Shown here in pieces: positions 36,858-44,884 of a stretch of DNA of 64,000 nucleotides. The notes beneath the pieces were generated by a model. It saw nothing but the letters and a program-made list of their open reading frames with translations, was not told the DNA's origin and made no database searches. The stretch's first letter is position 1, and the number at the start of each line of letters is the position of its first letter. The position numbers were made by a program, and so were the translations under genes. Source of the DNA: Rubidibacter lacunae KORDI 51-2. GTDB taxonomy: Bacteria > Cyanobacteriota > Cyanobacteriia > Cyanobacteriales > Rubidibacteraceae. The stretch spans positions 93,729 to 157,728 of the forward strand of contig NZ_ASSJ01000017.1 of the NCBI RefSeq assembly GCF_000473895.1, read 5' to 3'.

Positions 36858-39479
36858 ATGAGCCGCTTTCTCTCTCGCGCTCGGTCGCGGGCGCTGTTGC
36901 AGTCCCTGCGCTTGCGCCCCGGCGAGCGCCGCTATGCCCTGTTGGAAGCCTGCGCGATCGGGATCGTGTCGGCCGTGGCTGCACTGGCCCTCAAAGAGGG
37001 GGTCGACTTACTTAGCACCTATCGCATCCAGGCTGCCGTTCGCTTTGGCTGGATCGCACTACCGCTGGCCGGAGCGATGCTCGGCTTCCTGGCAGGCGTC
37101 ATCGTCGAGAACCTCGCACCGCAAGCCACGGGTGGCGGCATCCCGCAAGTTAAAGCCATCCTCGCGCAGTTTCCGCTGCCCATGGGACTGGGCGAGGCAG
37201 TCGTCAAGGCGATCGGCACGATTCTCATCCTCGGCTCGGGAATGACCCTCGGGCGGCGCGGACCGACTGTCTACATCGGGGCTGCCCTCGCCGCGCAATT
37301 GAGTGCTTGGGTCCCTACCTCACCCGTTCACCGCCGCCAGATGATCGCCTCGGGGGCAGCAGCTGGTTTAGCAGCGGGATTTAATACGCCGATCGCGGGA
37401 GTCTTCTTCGTCGTGGAAGAACTCATGCGCGACGTGTCCGGACTGACCCTAGAGACGGCAATTTTGGCATCGTTTACCGGTGGCGTGGTATCGCAGTTGC
37501 TGGGTGCGACGGACGGCCAGCTGCCCGAGCGCCTGATGGAAGTCGGTCTGCGAGCGAGTTTCGAGACGCGTGAGCTTCCGTTTTACTTGCTGCTCGGCGT
37601 ACTGGCGGGAGTAGCGGGCACGCTGTTCAGTCGCGGCATACTGCAGGCGCTGGAGTTCAACCGCCGCCTGCGGAGATCGCTGCCATGGCGCATCGCCTTA
37701 GCTGGGTTGGTGTCGGGCGGCTTCATCGCGCTGTTGCCGAATCTGTTCCACAATCAAGCTGACTTGCGTGAATTTATCATTTTCGGCCAGGGCGACTGGC
37801 AGATCACGGCAATCGCCTTTTTTGCCTACTTTCTTCTGACCATATTGGCTTACGGTTCGGGCGCGCCGGGCGGGCTGTTTGCTCCCGCGTTGGTTCTAGG
37901 TGCGGCGCTGGGATACCTAGTTGGGACCGCAGAGGTAGCACTGACCGGACAAGGCGCGTCATTTACCTACGTGCTGGCGGGCATGAGTGCCTTTTTTACA
38001 GCCGTGGTGCGCGTGCCGGTGACGGCAATTGTCATCGTCCTCGAGCTGACAGCAGATTTCAACGCCGTTTTACCACTAATGATTTCGGCTGGTATCGCCT
38101 ACGTAGTCGGAGAAAGCGTCCGCGGCGCCTCGCTGTATCAATATTTGCTCGCTGCCCAAGGGATCGACCTCGATGACGACGCTAGCGCCAACACCTTGCT
38201 CGACAATCTCGACGCGTCCGACATCATGCACTCCCCTGTAGAAACGCTCTCTAGCGCCCTTGTGCTGGAGGACGTGCGCCACATCTTCGCGCGATCGCGT
38301 TATCGCGGGTTCCCGGTCGTGACCGACAACAAGCTGGTGGGCGTGGTAACCCAAGCCGACATCACGCGGCTGGCCTCGCGTCCGGGCACGATGGCGCTCG
38401 AGCAGTTGATGACCGCCCGCCCGATTTCCGTTCAGCCGTCGGCGTCCCTCAGTGAAGTGATGACCTTGTTCAACCGCTATCAACTCTCGCACCTGCCTGT
38501 GGCACGCGAGCGCGAGCTGTTGGGCATCATCACCCGCAGCGACATCATCCGCGCTGAAGTCGGCCGTCGCAGCTCTCAGTTGCCGCCGACAGAGACCGGA
38601 TTCAGGGGTTCGGAGCCGTCCTATCTGGTCTACCAAACGCGATCGCCAGCGTTGGGGGACGGCCGCCTATTGCTACCCCTGGCCAATCCCAACACTGCCC
38701 CGTTCTTAATGCGCATGGCGGCCGCGATCGCCCGGATGCGCCGTGCCGAACTGGAATGCCTGCGGGTCGTTCCCGTCCCGCGCCATCAAAACCTCGCTCG
38801 CACCCGGGTTACCACCGAACAAGCTCGCACTCTGATGCATATGGCTGAGGCAATCGGGCTAGAGTGGGATGTACCGGTTCACTCAGAGATACGCCTTGCC
38901 CATGACGTGGCGCATACGGTCCTCAATTCAATCCGCGATCGCCACATTTCGCTGGTCTTGGGAGGATGGCAGGGGACTGAACCGAGCAGTAGTCCGCTGG
39001 CCGCGATCGTGCGACACGCATCGTGTGATGTGGTGCTCGTGAAGCCAGGGGATACTGCGACCGCGACCGTCGCGCGACCGTCGCGCTGGCTGATTCCGAT
39101 TGCAGGCGGGCCGAATACCCAACGCGCCCTCGAACTCCTGCCCGAGCTGAGCGGCTGGACGCCGGAGCCGGAGTTCTGGCTGTGTCAGGTCTTTCCGCCC
39201 GATGCCAGCGATCTCGATTCGTCGCCGCTCGATGCAGCTGCCCGGGAACTCCAACAGTTCGCTCCCAACCGCGTCACCGCCATCCCCATTCGCGCCCACT
39301 CCGTCACCGAGGCAATCGTTAAGTTGGCAACGACAGAAGCCTGCGATGTAACTCTCCTGGGAGATAGCCGCGAGAGCTTCCTCCAGCGCGCTCTCCACGG
39401 CAACTTGCCCGCCGCGATCGCCCGCGAAATTGACAGCACTGTCATCCTCGTGCGTGCGGCCAGCGATCGATCGGCGTAG
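36858..39479 (+). CDS. ClC chloride channel/transporter with CBS and USP domains
   Basis: 873 aa, three parts. Residues 1-430 are a ClC transmembrane domain: TGGGIPQVKA (selectivity-filter loop), LGRRGPTVYIGA (131-142), AAGFNTPIAGVFFVVEEL, and GSGAPGGLFAPALVLGAALG. A CBS pair follows at about 455-575 (DIMHSPVETL; GFPVVTDNKLVGVVTQADI; LMTARPISV; HLPVARERELLGIITRSDI). From about 610 come two universal-stress-like domains. The gating glutamate of the GREGP motif is Arg134 here (codon 37257-37259), so proton-coupled exchange may be altered or absent. The ClC-CBS-USP architecture is known in cyanobacteria. It converges on the next minus-strand gene, 38 bases away. Confidence 0.9.
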   Translation: MSRFLSRARSRALLQSLRLRPGERRYALLEACAIGIVSAVAALALKEGVDLLSTYRIQAAVRFGWIALPLAGAMLGFLAGVIVENLAPQATGGGIPQVKAILAQFPLPMGLGEAVVKAIGTILILGSGMTLGRRGPTVYIGAALAAQLSAWVPTSPVHRRQMIASGAAAGLAAGFNTPIAGVFFVVEELMRDVSGLTLETAILASFTGGVVSQLLGATDGQLPERLMEVGLRASFETRELPFYLLLGVLAGVAGTLFSRGILQALEFNRRLRRSLPWRIALAGLVSGGFIALLPNLFHNQADLREFIIFGQGDWQITAIAFFAYFLLTILAYGSGAPGGLFAPALVLGAALGYLVGTAEVALTGQGASFTYVLAGMSAFFTAVVRVPVTAIVIVLELTADFNAVLPLMISAGIAYVVGESVRGASLYQYLLAAQGIDLDDDASANTLLDNLDASDIMHSPVETLSSALVLEDVRHIFARSRYRGFPVVTDNKLVGVVTQADITRLASRPGTMALEQLMTARPISVQPSASLSEVMTLFNRYQLSHLPVARERELLGIITRSDIIRAEVGRRSSQLPPTETGFRGSEPSYLVYQTRSPALGDGRLLLPLANPNTAPFLMRMAAAIARMRRAELECLRVVPVPRHQNLARTRVTTEQARTLMHMAEAIGLEWDVPVHSEIRLAHDVAHTVLNSIRDRHISLVLGGWQGTEPSSSPLAAIVRHASCDVVLVKPGDTATATVARPSRWLIPIAGGPNTQRALELLPELSGWTPEPEFWLCQVFPPDASDLDSSPLDAAARELQQFAPNRVTAIPIRAHSVTEAIVKLATTEACDVTLLGDSRESFLQRALHGNLPAAIAREIDSTVILVRAASDRSA

Positions 39480-39517
39480 CAATGCTGACTGCATCTACGA
39501 CCGAGCGCGACTCGGTA

Positions 39518-40186
39518 TCACCGTTCTACGAGCTCCCAATACTGCTGCAAGCGCCGATCCCAGGCATCCCAATGTTGACCGAGGGCATCGGTATCGAACC
39601 AGAACAGTTCCGCCGGACGATCGGGCAATGCCACGGCAACCAGCGCGTGGTACACCTCCAACCCGTAGTCGCGGTAGATCTCGTTGGCAGCCACGCTATA
39701 GGCCGCAAGTTGCAACGGGGCATCGCGCAACCTTTCCACATTTCCGCGCGGCGTATCGGCTGTTTTCCACTCGCACACACAGGGTACGCCGTCGAAACTG
39801 GCGATGCAGTCCACGCGCCCGCCATAGCCGTAACCTGCGTGGGCGACGAAGCCTTCTACAAGCTGGACGCGATCGAGCTCGTCCAGGACGGATCGCACGC
39901 TTTCCCAGTAGGGCAGCACCGCATCCGAGCAATCCACCGATTGACCGAGTAGGTAGCGCTGAATTTGCTTGTGCGTGCCCGTACCGCGGCGGCTGGCTGT
40001 CGTGCTGATGCGCTGGGCTTCGGTTGCACCCACGCGCTGTCGCCACGCCCGCAGCGCCGCGCGATCGGCTTCGGGCTTGGTCGCGTTCAAAATCGTCGTC
40101 ACGCTGGGAACACGATCGCCGCGATCGGTCACGAAATACGAGCGCCCGCCGCCGCGTACGAGTTTTGCCGAGAAATGCGGTAACAC
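39518..40186 (-). CDS. PD-(D/E)XK-superfamily nuclease
   Basis: 222 aa. The catalytic core is readable: Glu112 (LVEGFV), Asp126 (GYGGRVDCIAS), and Glu139-x-Lys141 (VCEWKTAD), the D...ExK arrangement of the PD-(D/E)XK superfamily. GTGTHKQIQRYLLG (about 68-81) carries the N-terminal His often seen in RecB/Cas4/Exo-like members, and QLAAYSVAANEIYRDYG is the usual Q-(x)-Y motif. It resembles single-domain 5'-3' exonucleases of the MGME1/phage type. It is not next to cas genes, recombinases or phage genes. Role unknown; DNA repair is plausible. Confidence 0.8.
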   Translation of the reverse strand: MLPHFSAKLVRGGGRSYFVTDRGDRVPSVTTILNATKPEADRAALRAWRQRVGATEAQRISTTASRRGTGTHKQIQRYLLGQSVDCSDAVLPYWESVRSVLDELDRVQLVEGFVAHAGYGYGGRVDCIASFDGVPCVCEWKTADTPRGNVERLRDAPLQLAAYSVAANEIYRDYGLEVYHALVAVALPDRPAELFWFDTDALGQHWDAWDRRLQQYWELVER

Positions 40187-40253
40187 CTGCTCACCTGCCC
40201 AATTCTGTGCACGAGTCTAAGCCATATCCTCGCCCGAGCCCTCGCAGGCAGGG

Positions 40254-41042
40254 CTAGTCGGAGGATCTGTCGTCCGACGACTGCCGAGCAGCTTGCGCGA
40301 TCGCCCAGGCTGTTTGACGCAGGACACCGCGCAACAACGCAACTTCTTCGGCCGTTGGCTGAGCGCGAGCGTAGAGGCGGCGAAATTTTTCCAGGCGCGC
40401 AGCGGCCGTGTGCGGGTAAAGGAAACCTATTTGCAAAAGAACTGCTTCGAGATGCTGGTAGTAGCCTTCCAAAGTAGCTAAATCTGCGGGGGGCTCAGTC
40501 GGCAAAGGTGTGGGGAGTGATGGGGCAGGCAGGTGAACATCGCCAGCAGCGGTCGCGCGCGCGCTCCGAGCGAGTTCGTAAGCACAGAGCGCAACAGCCG
40601 TTGCAAGGTTGAGCGATGGGTAATCTGGGTTAGTGGGAATGCCGACGCAGCGCTGGGCATAGTTCAACTCGGCGTTGCTCAACCCGCGATCCTCGGGTCC
40701 GAAAACCAGCGCCGCCGCAGCGATCGCCGGATCGAGCAGCCAAGGTAGAGCACTCTCAGGCGGTTCGAGGGCAATGGCGGCAGTGCGCGCGCGGGCAGTA
40801 GTGGCGATCGCGCGCTGACAGCCTTCGAGGGCAGCAGGCAAGTCGGGCACGCAGCGGGCAGCTTCTAGCACGTCGGCAGCATGCACGGCCATCTGTCGCG
40901 CCTCGTCGCCGAGAGGATCGCAGCGAGGTTCGACGATCGCTAAGTGCTGCAACCCGAAGTTCTTCATCGCCCGCGCGATCGCACCAACATTGCGCGCGCC
41001 AGCTGGCTCGACCAGAACGATGCGCACCTTAGACAGGGACAT
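40254..41042 (-). CDS. TrmJ-like tRNA 2'-O-methyltransferase
   Basis: 262 aa, SPOUT (TrmH/SpoU) class. The N-terminal landmark VEPAGARNVGAIARAMKNFG and knot motifs LVFGPEDRGLSNAEL and PSLNLATAVALCAYEL build the SAM site. TrmJ methylates the ribose of position 32 in tRNAs; the substrate here is inferred from family only. The C-terminal extension (about 175-262) is helical, as in TrmJ. GAGGTG precedes the ATG. The nuclease gene lies 67 bases downstream on the same strand, so the two may be co-transcribed. Confidence 0.87.
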   Translation of the reverse strand: MSLSKVRIVLVEPAGARNVGAIARAMKNFGLQHLAIVEPRCDPLGDEARQMAVHAADVLEAARCVPDLPAALEGCQRAIATTARARTAAIALEPPESALPWLLDPAIAAAALVFGPEDRGLSNAELNYAQRCVGIPTNPDYPSLNLATAVALCAYELARSARATAAGDVHLPAPSLPTPLPTEPPADLATLEGYYQHLEAVLLQIGFLYPHTAAARLEKFRRLYARAQPTAEEVALLRGVLRQTAWAIAQAARQSSDDRSSD

Positions 41043-41199
41043 TCAAGCACCTCAAACTATCCACACGACTGCCGGGGCACATGCGACTGATAATGCTTTC
41101 GCACTGACCGATCGCACCGCCCTCTACTCTGAATACCTAACAAGCCGCCGACGGATAGCTGTTGTCGATCGGCCGAGAGCGACTGCGAGTAAGTCGGAG

Positions 41200-42054
41200 T
41201 TAGTTGCACGGGATGGCTAATAGCGGACAAGGCGAGCGGTGCAGAACTTGTTCGGTTGTACCCCCGCGGAGGGCGCCGAGGACGCCGTGGTGTCCGACCG
41301 TTGCCATCGCAATCGAGTCGAAGTTGCCCTCGCTTGCAACCCGCACGATCTCGTCTACCGGATCGCCCTTGCGGTGAATGCGCTCCCACTGACAGCCCTC
41401 GACTTCAGGCAGGTTCAGGTCTGGCATCTCGGCATCATCGCCCACGTGCAACACGCAAACTGTAATTGGCCTGTCCCGCATCAGCTCGTAGGCGCGCGCG
41501 GCACGCAAGAGTGCGGGCATCGGGTCGGGCTCGCGCGCCACCGGAACCAATATGCGGCGGAGCGTCACGTCCCCCGTTGCCAAGTTGACAAAGTCTTTGC
41601 CAGACTGCGGTACAAACAGCGCCATGGTATGGGTCTTGCGCGCCAACTCCTCGGCAAAGGAGTGGTGCAGCCAACGCGGCAGCCCCTTACGACCCTCCGT
41701 TGCCAACACGAGCGCATCAGTCGGATGGTCGTCCAAGAATTTCACCACTGCGTCCATCGCCTTGCTGCCACCTACATCGACCTTGCTGACGCGAATGCCC
41801 AACCGGTCGAATACATCTGTTCGCGAGCTGCCTTGCTCCAAATATCCCCAGCGCTCCAGCGTACCGCGAACGGACGGCGCATTGCGCCAGTCGGCATAGC
41901 GGCTGGTCTTAGCATGCAAGATAGTTAGCGCCGCCGCTCGGGCCAGGGAAATGGCCAGAGCATGGGCGAAGGCGCGAGCGCTGCTATCGGAAAAGTCGGT
42001 CGGGTGTGCGATTGACTGGATAAAGGGGGCAGTCGAACGGGTGAATTGACTCAC
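41200..42054 (-). CDS. Tandem universal stress protein
   Basis: 284 aa with two USP domains. The first (about 1-150) opens with IQSIAHPTDFSDSSARAFAHA and contains DALVLATEGRKGLPRWLHHS, then TMALFVPQ. The second (about 165-284) has RRILVPVAREPDP and FDSIAMATVGHHGVLGALRG with TEQVLHRSPCPLLAIP. The second domain keeps the G-x2-G-x9-G(S/T) ATP-type loop in altered form. Start chosen at GTG 42054, with GGAGGA 10 bases upstream; a TTG at 42072 is the alternative. It likely responds to stress or energy state; no direct role is readable. Confidence 0.85.
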   Translation of the reverse strand: MSQFTRSTAPFIQSIAHPTDFSDSSARAFAHALAISLARAAALTILHAKTSRYADWRNAPSVRGTLERWGYLEQGSSRTDVFDRLGIRVSKVDVGGSKAMDAVVKFLDDHPTDALVLATEGRKGLPRWLHHSFAEELARKTHTMALFVPQSGKDFVNLATGDVTLRRILVPVAREPDPMPALLRAARAYELMRDRPITVCVLHVGDDAEMPDLNLPEVEGCQWERIHRKGDPVDEIVRVASEGNFDSIAMATVGHHGVLGALRGGTTEQVLHRSPCPLLAIPCN

Positions 42055-42131
42055 GAAACCTTGCTCCTCCAATTCCTGACAAGATCGACTGGTCGTTGAC
42101 TCGCTCGGACTCGGGCATGCCTACAGCACGC

Positions 42132-42776
42132 TCACAGCTCGTTGCGAACGCGATCGGGGACGCCCACGGGCGTACGATTGGCCAGCGATCGCAACTGTTG
42201 GCTGCGAATAAGTTCCACAAAGTTCTGACTCGATCGCCCTTCGAGTTCGGCGGCCGAGGCAATTGCGTTCAGCAAATGGTCGGCGGCAGCCACGGCACTG
42301 TAGCCGCGCCGTTGCGCCACTTGCAAAGCAGCTTCGTCAGCCCCAATCTGCAAGCGCGTACCGCGTGCCTCGCGCCAAATGCGGTTGACGGCGAGTGCGG
42401 TTACCCCAGCCGCCGCAGCGACTCCGACTGCATCGCCTTGTGTCAGTTCGGCAATGCTCGCGATCGCGCCAGCCAAGGCGATCCCTTGGTACAAGTCCGG
42501 CTTGAACCAGCGCACCTTCAGCAGCCAGCTGACTTCGCGCAACAGCAGCAAGTCGCGTTGAGGTTCCGGCAACTGCTGCCAGAGTGAGAAGTTGATTTGA
42601 ATGCGGCGAGCGTCCCGGTTCCAAGGTCCGGGAAAAGGCACCTCAATGACTCGTGACTGCTGAGGCTTGGAGACGATCTTCGTCAACATCCGGCCTGAGG
42701 CAGGCATTAAGTCGAGCAAGCGGCGAATTTCGGTGTCGGGGTGCATCGCTCGGTCGGTCGTGCTTCCACTCAACAT
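42132..42776 (-). CDS. DUF3318 protein
   Basis: 214 aa. Family landmark EIRRLLDLMPASGRMLTKIV near the N-terminus, then VIEVPFPGPWNRDARRIQIN and LWQQLPEPQRDLLLLREVSWL. A moderately hydrophobic middle (IALAGAIASIAELTQ and VGVAAAAGVTALAVNRIW) may be membrane-associated. The family is found in cyanobacteria, and its role is unknown. Start could also be ATG 42746 (MHPDTEIRR), which homologues favour. It lies just upstream of the USP gene on the same strand (77 bases). Confidence 0.82.
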   Translation of the reverse strand: MLSGSTTDRAMHPDTEIRRLLDLMPASGRMLTKIVSKPQQSRVIEVPFPGPWNRDARRIQINFSLWQQLPEPQRDLLLLREVSWLLKVRWFKPDLYQGIALAGAIASIAELTQGDAVGVAAAAGVTALAVNRIWREARGTRLQIGADEAALQVAQRRGYSAVAAADHLLNAIASAAELEGRSSQNFVELIRSQQLRSLANRTPVGVPDRVRNEL

Positions 42777-42994
42777 AGCTCAAATTATCATCTCGCGAAG
42801 ATTTCGCGGATCGTGCCATCTAGGTAAAGTGCGCGACGCCGCTCGGCGCTCTGCTGGCGATCGCGGCCCGCACCCGCTGCCTACCGTTGCAGATTGTTAG
42901 CGCGGCAAGGGACGACCGTCGCACCGACCAAGATGAAATAGCCAAATCCGCGCTGCTGGTATTGCCCATCAATGGAGCGTGCGAGCCTCGCACT

Positions 42995-43183
42995 TCAAAG
43001 CATCCCATAGGTGGCGGCTGCTATGAAGGTAGCCGACAACCACCAGCCCAAATCCACACGATTGAGATACTCGACAAAACCCCTAGCAACAAACTGAAAG
43101 GTTTCCATAATCCAACGCAAACCTGCCAAGCACGCGCCCAGAAAAGCCCAAACTATTGCGGCTAGCGCCAAGCTTGCTACCAC
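42995..43183 (-). CDS. Possible small two-helix membrane protein
   Basis: 62 aa from a GTG start. Two hydrophobic stretches (LALAAIVWAFLGACLAGLRW and WWLSATFIAAATYGML) are separated by a charged linker (FVEYLNRVDLG). No family recognised. It sits 24 bases downstream of the next frame on the same strand, as in a small operon. It could be a chance frame; the regular helix-linker-helix pattern is the only evidence. Confidence 0.3.
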   Translation of the reverse strand: MVASLALAAIVWAFLGACLAGLRWIMETFQFVARGFVEYLNRVDLGWWLSATFIAAATYGML

Positions 43184-43207
43184 GCCCAGGTTGACATTGT
43201 CCTGACG

Positions 43208-43441
43208 CTAGTGGCGAACCGCTCCAATCACCCTGACGATCCCCACTGTCACCAGACTCATCGCGATCGCAGCTTGAGGCTCAAACCCCAACACGTAGCA
43301 GAGGATCGAAACGGCGAAATTCGCGACGTCGCCGATCGACCCGAGACTGATGTCCAAAATGGAGCGGTCGTCGATCGATCTGAGACTGACGTCGGCAGCT
43401 ACGGCGAGGACGCAACCGAGAATGAGGGGCATCATGGGCAT
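43208..43441 (-). CDS. Possible small membrane protein
   Basis: 77 aa from ATG 43441, which has GAGG about 7 bases upstream. A short hydrophobic start (MPMMPLILGCVLAVAADV) and a C-terminal helix pair (FAVSILCYVLGF; AIAMSLVTVGIVRVIGAV) flank a polar segment with DDRSILDISLGSIGD. No family recognised. It precedes the 62-aa frame. Not a confident gene. Confidence 0.3.
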   Translation of the reverse strand: MPMMPLILGCVLAVAADVSLRSIDDRSILDISLGSIGDVANFAVSILCYVLGFEPQAAIAMSLVTVGIVRVIGAVRH

Positions 43442-44045
43442 TGCCGCCTCGCGAGCGCGGCGGGCAGAATCGCAGCGGACGCGGTCGTAACTGCTGGCAT
43501 GGCGGTTGCCATCAGTCCGCACTCCCAAACGCGAGGGTGACTTTCCCGCAAACTTAGTTGGCGGGGAATGCCTCCATCATCTTCTTCGGGTCGGGCAAGT
43601 TGAAGTTTTGCGTTAAGCCAACGAACTTCGTGCGATCGCGGCTGGCAAAGCGGCGGTTGCAATTTGGGAATTGCAACCCGGCAACAACGCTTGACACGAA
43701 AAAACCACGCTGCCCATAGCGAGTGCCATCAATAGCAGTTGAGGGGCTGGTCCGGACACATCAAGCCTGAAATGAAGGTGCATCGAGACTTCCACCCCGA
43801 GAATTGTCCGGATGCTCTCTTCCATTGCCGTAGAACAAACTTGCCCGGCACTCCTGCAATTTAGAGCACTCCCAAAAATGGCTGCAGCTGAACGCACGAG
43901 CGGATCGGACAGCTCGACTAAGCTTGCTCGGGTGCACCGCGCCCCGATCGATTCCTCGACCTCCCAATCTACGTGCGACGGGATAGACGTGCGACGACTC
44001 CCAGCAAGCCACCGGTAACGCGACTTGCGAGAGTTGGTATTTGCA

Positions 44046-44345
44046 TTAGCTGTCGAGCGATCGCGCCAACGCCGCTTCCAACGCTTGCTGGCTCAGCTCG
44101 GTAAGTACGAACACTTCCTGCACGGTTTTGCCACTGCGGGCAATGACTTTAAACCCGCCGCGGATCGGCACGGATACGCGCAACTGCAACTTAGGCACGC
44201 GTCCTTTCGAACGCCCGATAACACCCGGCGTTACCGTGCGCACTGCTGTCTCCCGCGCGAGCAATCGCTCCAGCACCGGAATAAGCCCTGACACGTGGGT
44301 GGAATGATTCCAGACTAGACGGCCGCGATCGCGATTGCCCATCAT
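44046..44345 (-). CDS. DUF2103 protein
   Basis: 99 aa. Family landmark HSTHVSGLIPVLERLL, then VTPGVIGRSKGRVPKLQLRV and SVPIRGGFKVIARSGKTVQE, with VFVLTELSQQALEAAL at the end. The family is small and basic, cyanobacterial and archaeal, and sometimes called metal-binding, without known function. Its ATG lies one base after the clpS stop codon, so it is almost certainly translated from the clpS mRNA. Confidence 0.85.
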   Translation of the reverse strand: MMGNRDRGRLVWNHSTHVSGLIPVLERLLARETAVRTVTPGVIGRSKGRVPKLQLRVSVPIRGGFKVIARSGKTVQEVFVLTELSQQALEAALARSLDS

Positions 44346-44346
44346 G

Positions 44347-44667
44347 CTAAGCAGCCTCGAGCGGGGCCATTGTCAACCCCTCGCGGCGCAGTTGCTGGTG
44401 ATAAAGTTCGGCTGGCTCTTGCGGTCCGATCCAGACAACCGCTTGCCCTTCGAAATGTACCTGCTCGGTCAGGCTCCGAGCGCGGTCGGGCGTCATCCCG
44501 GGAATGTGCTTTTGCAAGCAGTTAGCAACGTGATCGAACGTGTTGAAGTCATCGTTCAACACGATGACTTTGAAGTTGGGATAGGGTTTGCGCGCGGTCT
44601 CGCGCTGGCGCTCGATCGTGGTGAGCGGTGAAGGGGTTGCCCGCACGCTGGAAATTGCGATCGCCAT
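44347..44667 (-). CDS. clpS: ClpS adaptor of the Clp protease
   Basis: 106 aa. Delivers N-degron substrates to ClpC(P). The core landmark is FKVIVLNDDFNTFDHVANCL, then RARSLTEQVHFEGQAVVWIG, with the Asn-Asp-Asp and His positions that form the N-terminal-residue pocket. The first 30 residues are flexible. Cyanobacteria usually have ClpS1 with this pattern. It is followed at one base by the DUF2103 gene. In this lineage Clp with NblA is implicated in phycobilisome turnover, and nblA lies 4 kb away; that functional link is inference. Confidence 0.95.
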   Translation of the reverse strand: MAIAISSVRATPSPLTTIERQRETARKPYPNFKVIVLNDDFNTFDHVANCLQKHIPGMTPDRARSLTEQVHFEGQAVVWIGPQEPAELYHQQLRREGLTMAPLEAA

Positions 44668-44884
44668 AGCGTCCTAGCTAAATCCACTCGATAGAACTTG
44701 ATAGATATAGAACGGCGCTGATGCTACCGTCAACTGCTTCGCATCCAGCCTAAACGGAGCAATCACAGGCTGATTTCATTTTACCGGGGTCCGAACGCCT
44801 TCGAGGGTAGCGACTTTGCCAATCGCCGGCCACCCGGTCGCGGCAACTCTCGTCCCGGCACCTACGCTGGACTCAAGGCAGTTA

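Larger units (their letters stand above)
42777..44045. other. 1.27-kb region with small membrane frames
   Basis: Between DUF3318 and DUF2103. Two minus-strand short frames with membrane helices are listed separately (42995-43183; 43208-43441). Other frames, for example 43613-43897 minus, are less convincing. No hairpin terminator, tRNA or repeat is seen. Confidence 0.35.

Noticed and set aside
43930..44041. Another 100-bp element ending in GAGTTGGTAT
   Set aside because: Only the last ten bases match; the interior and the left end do not align.
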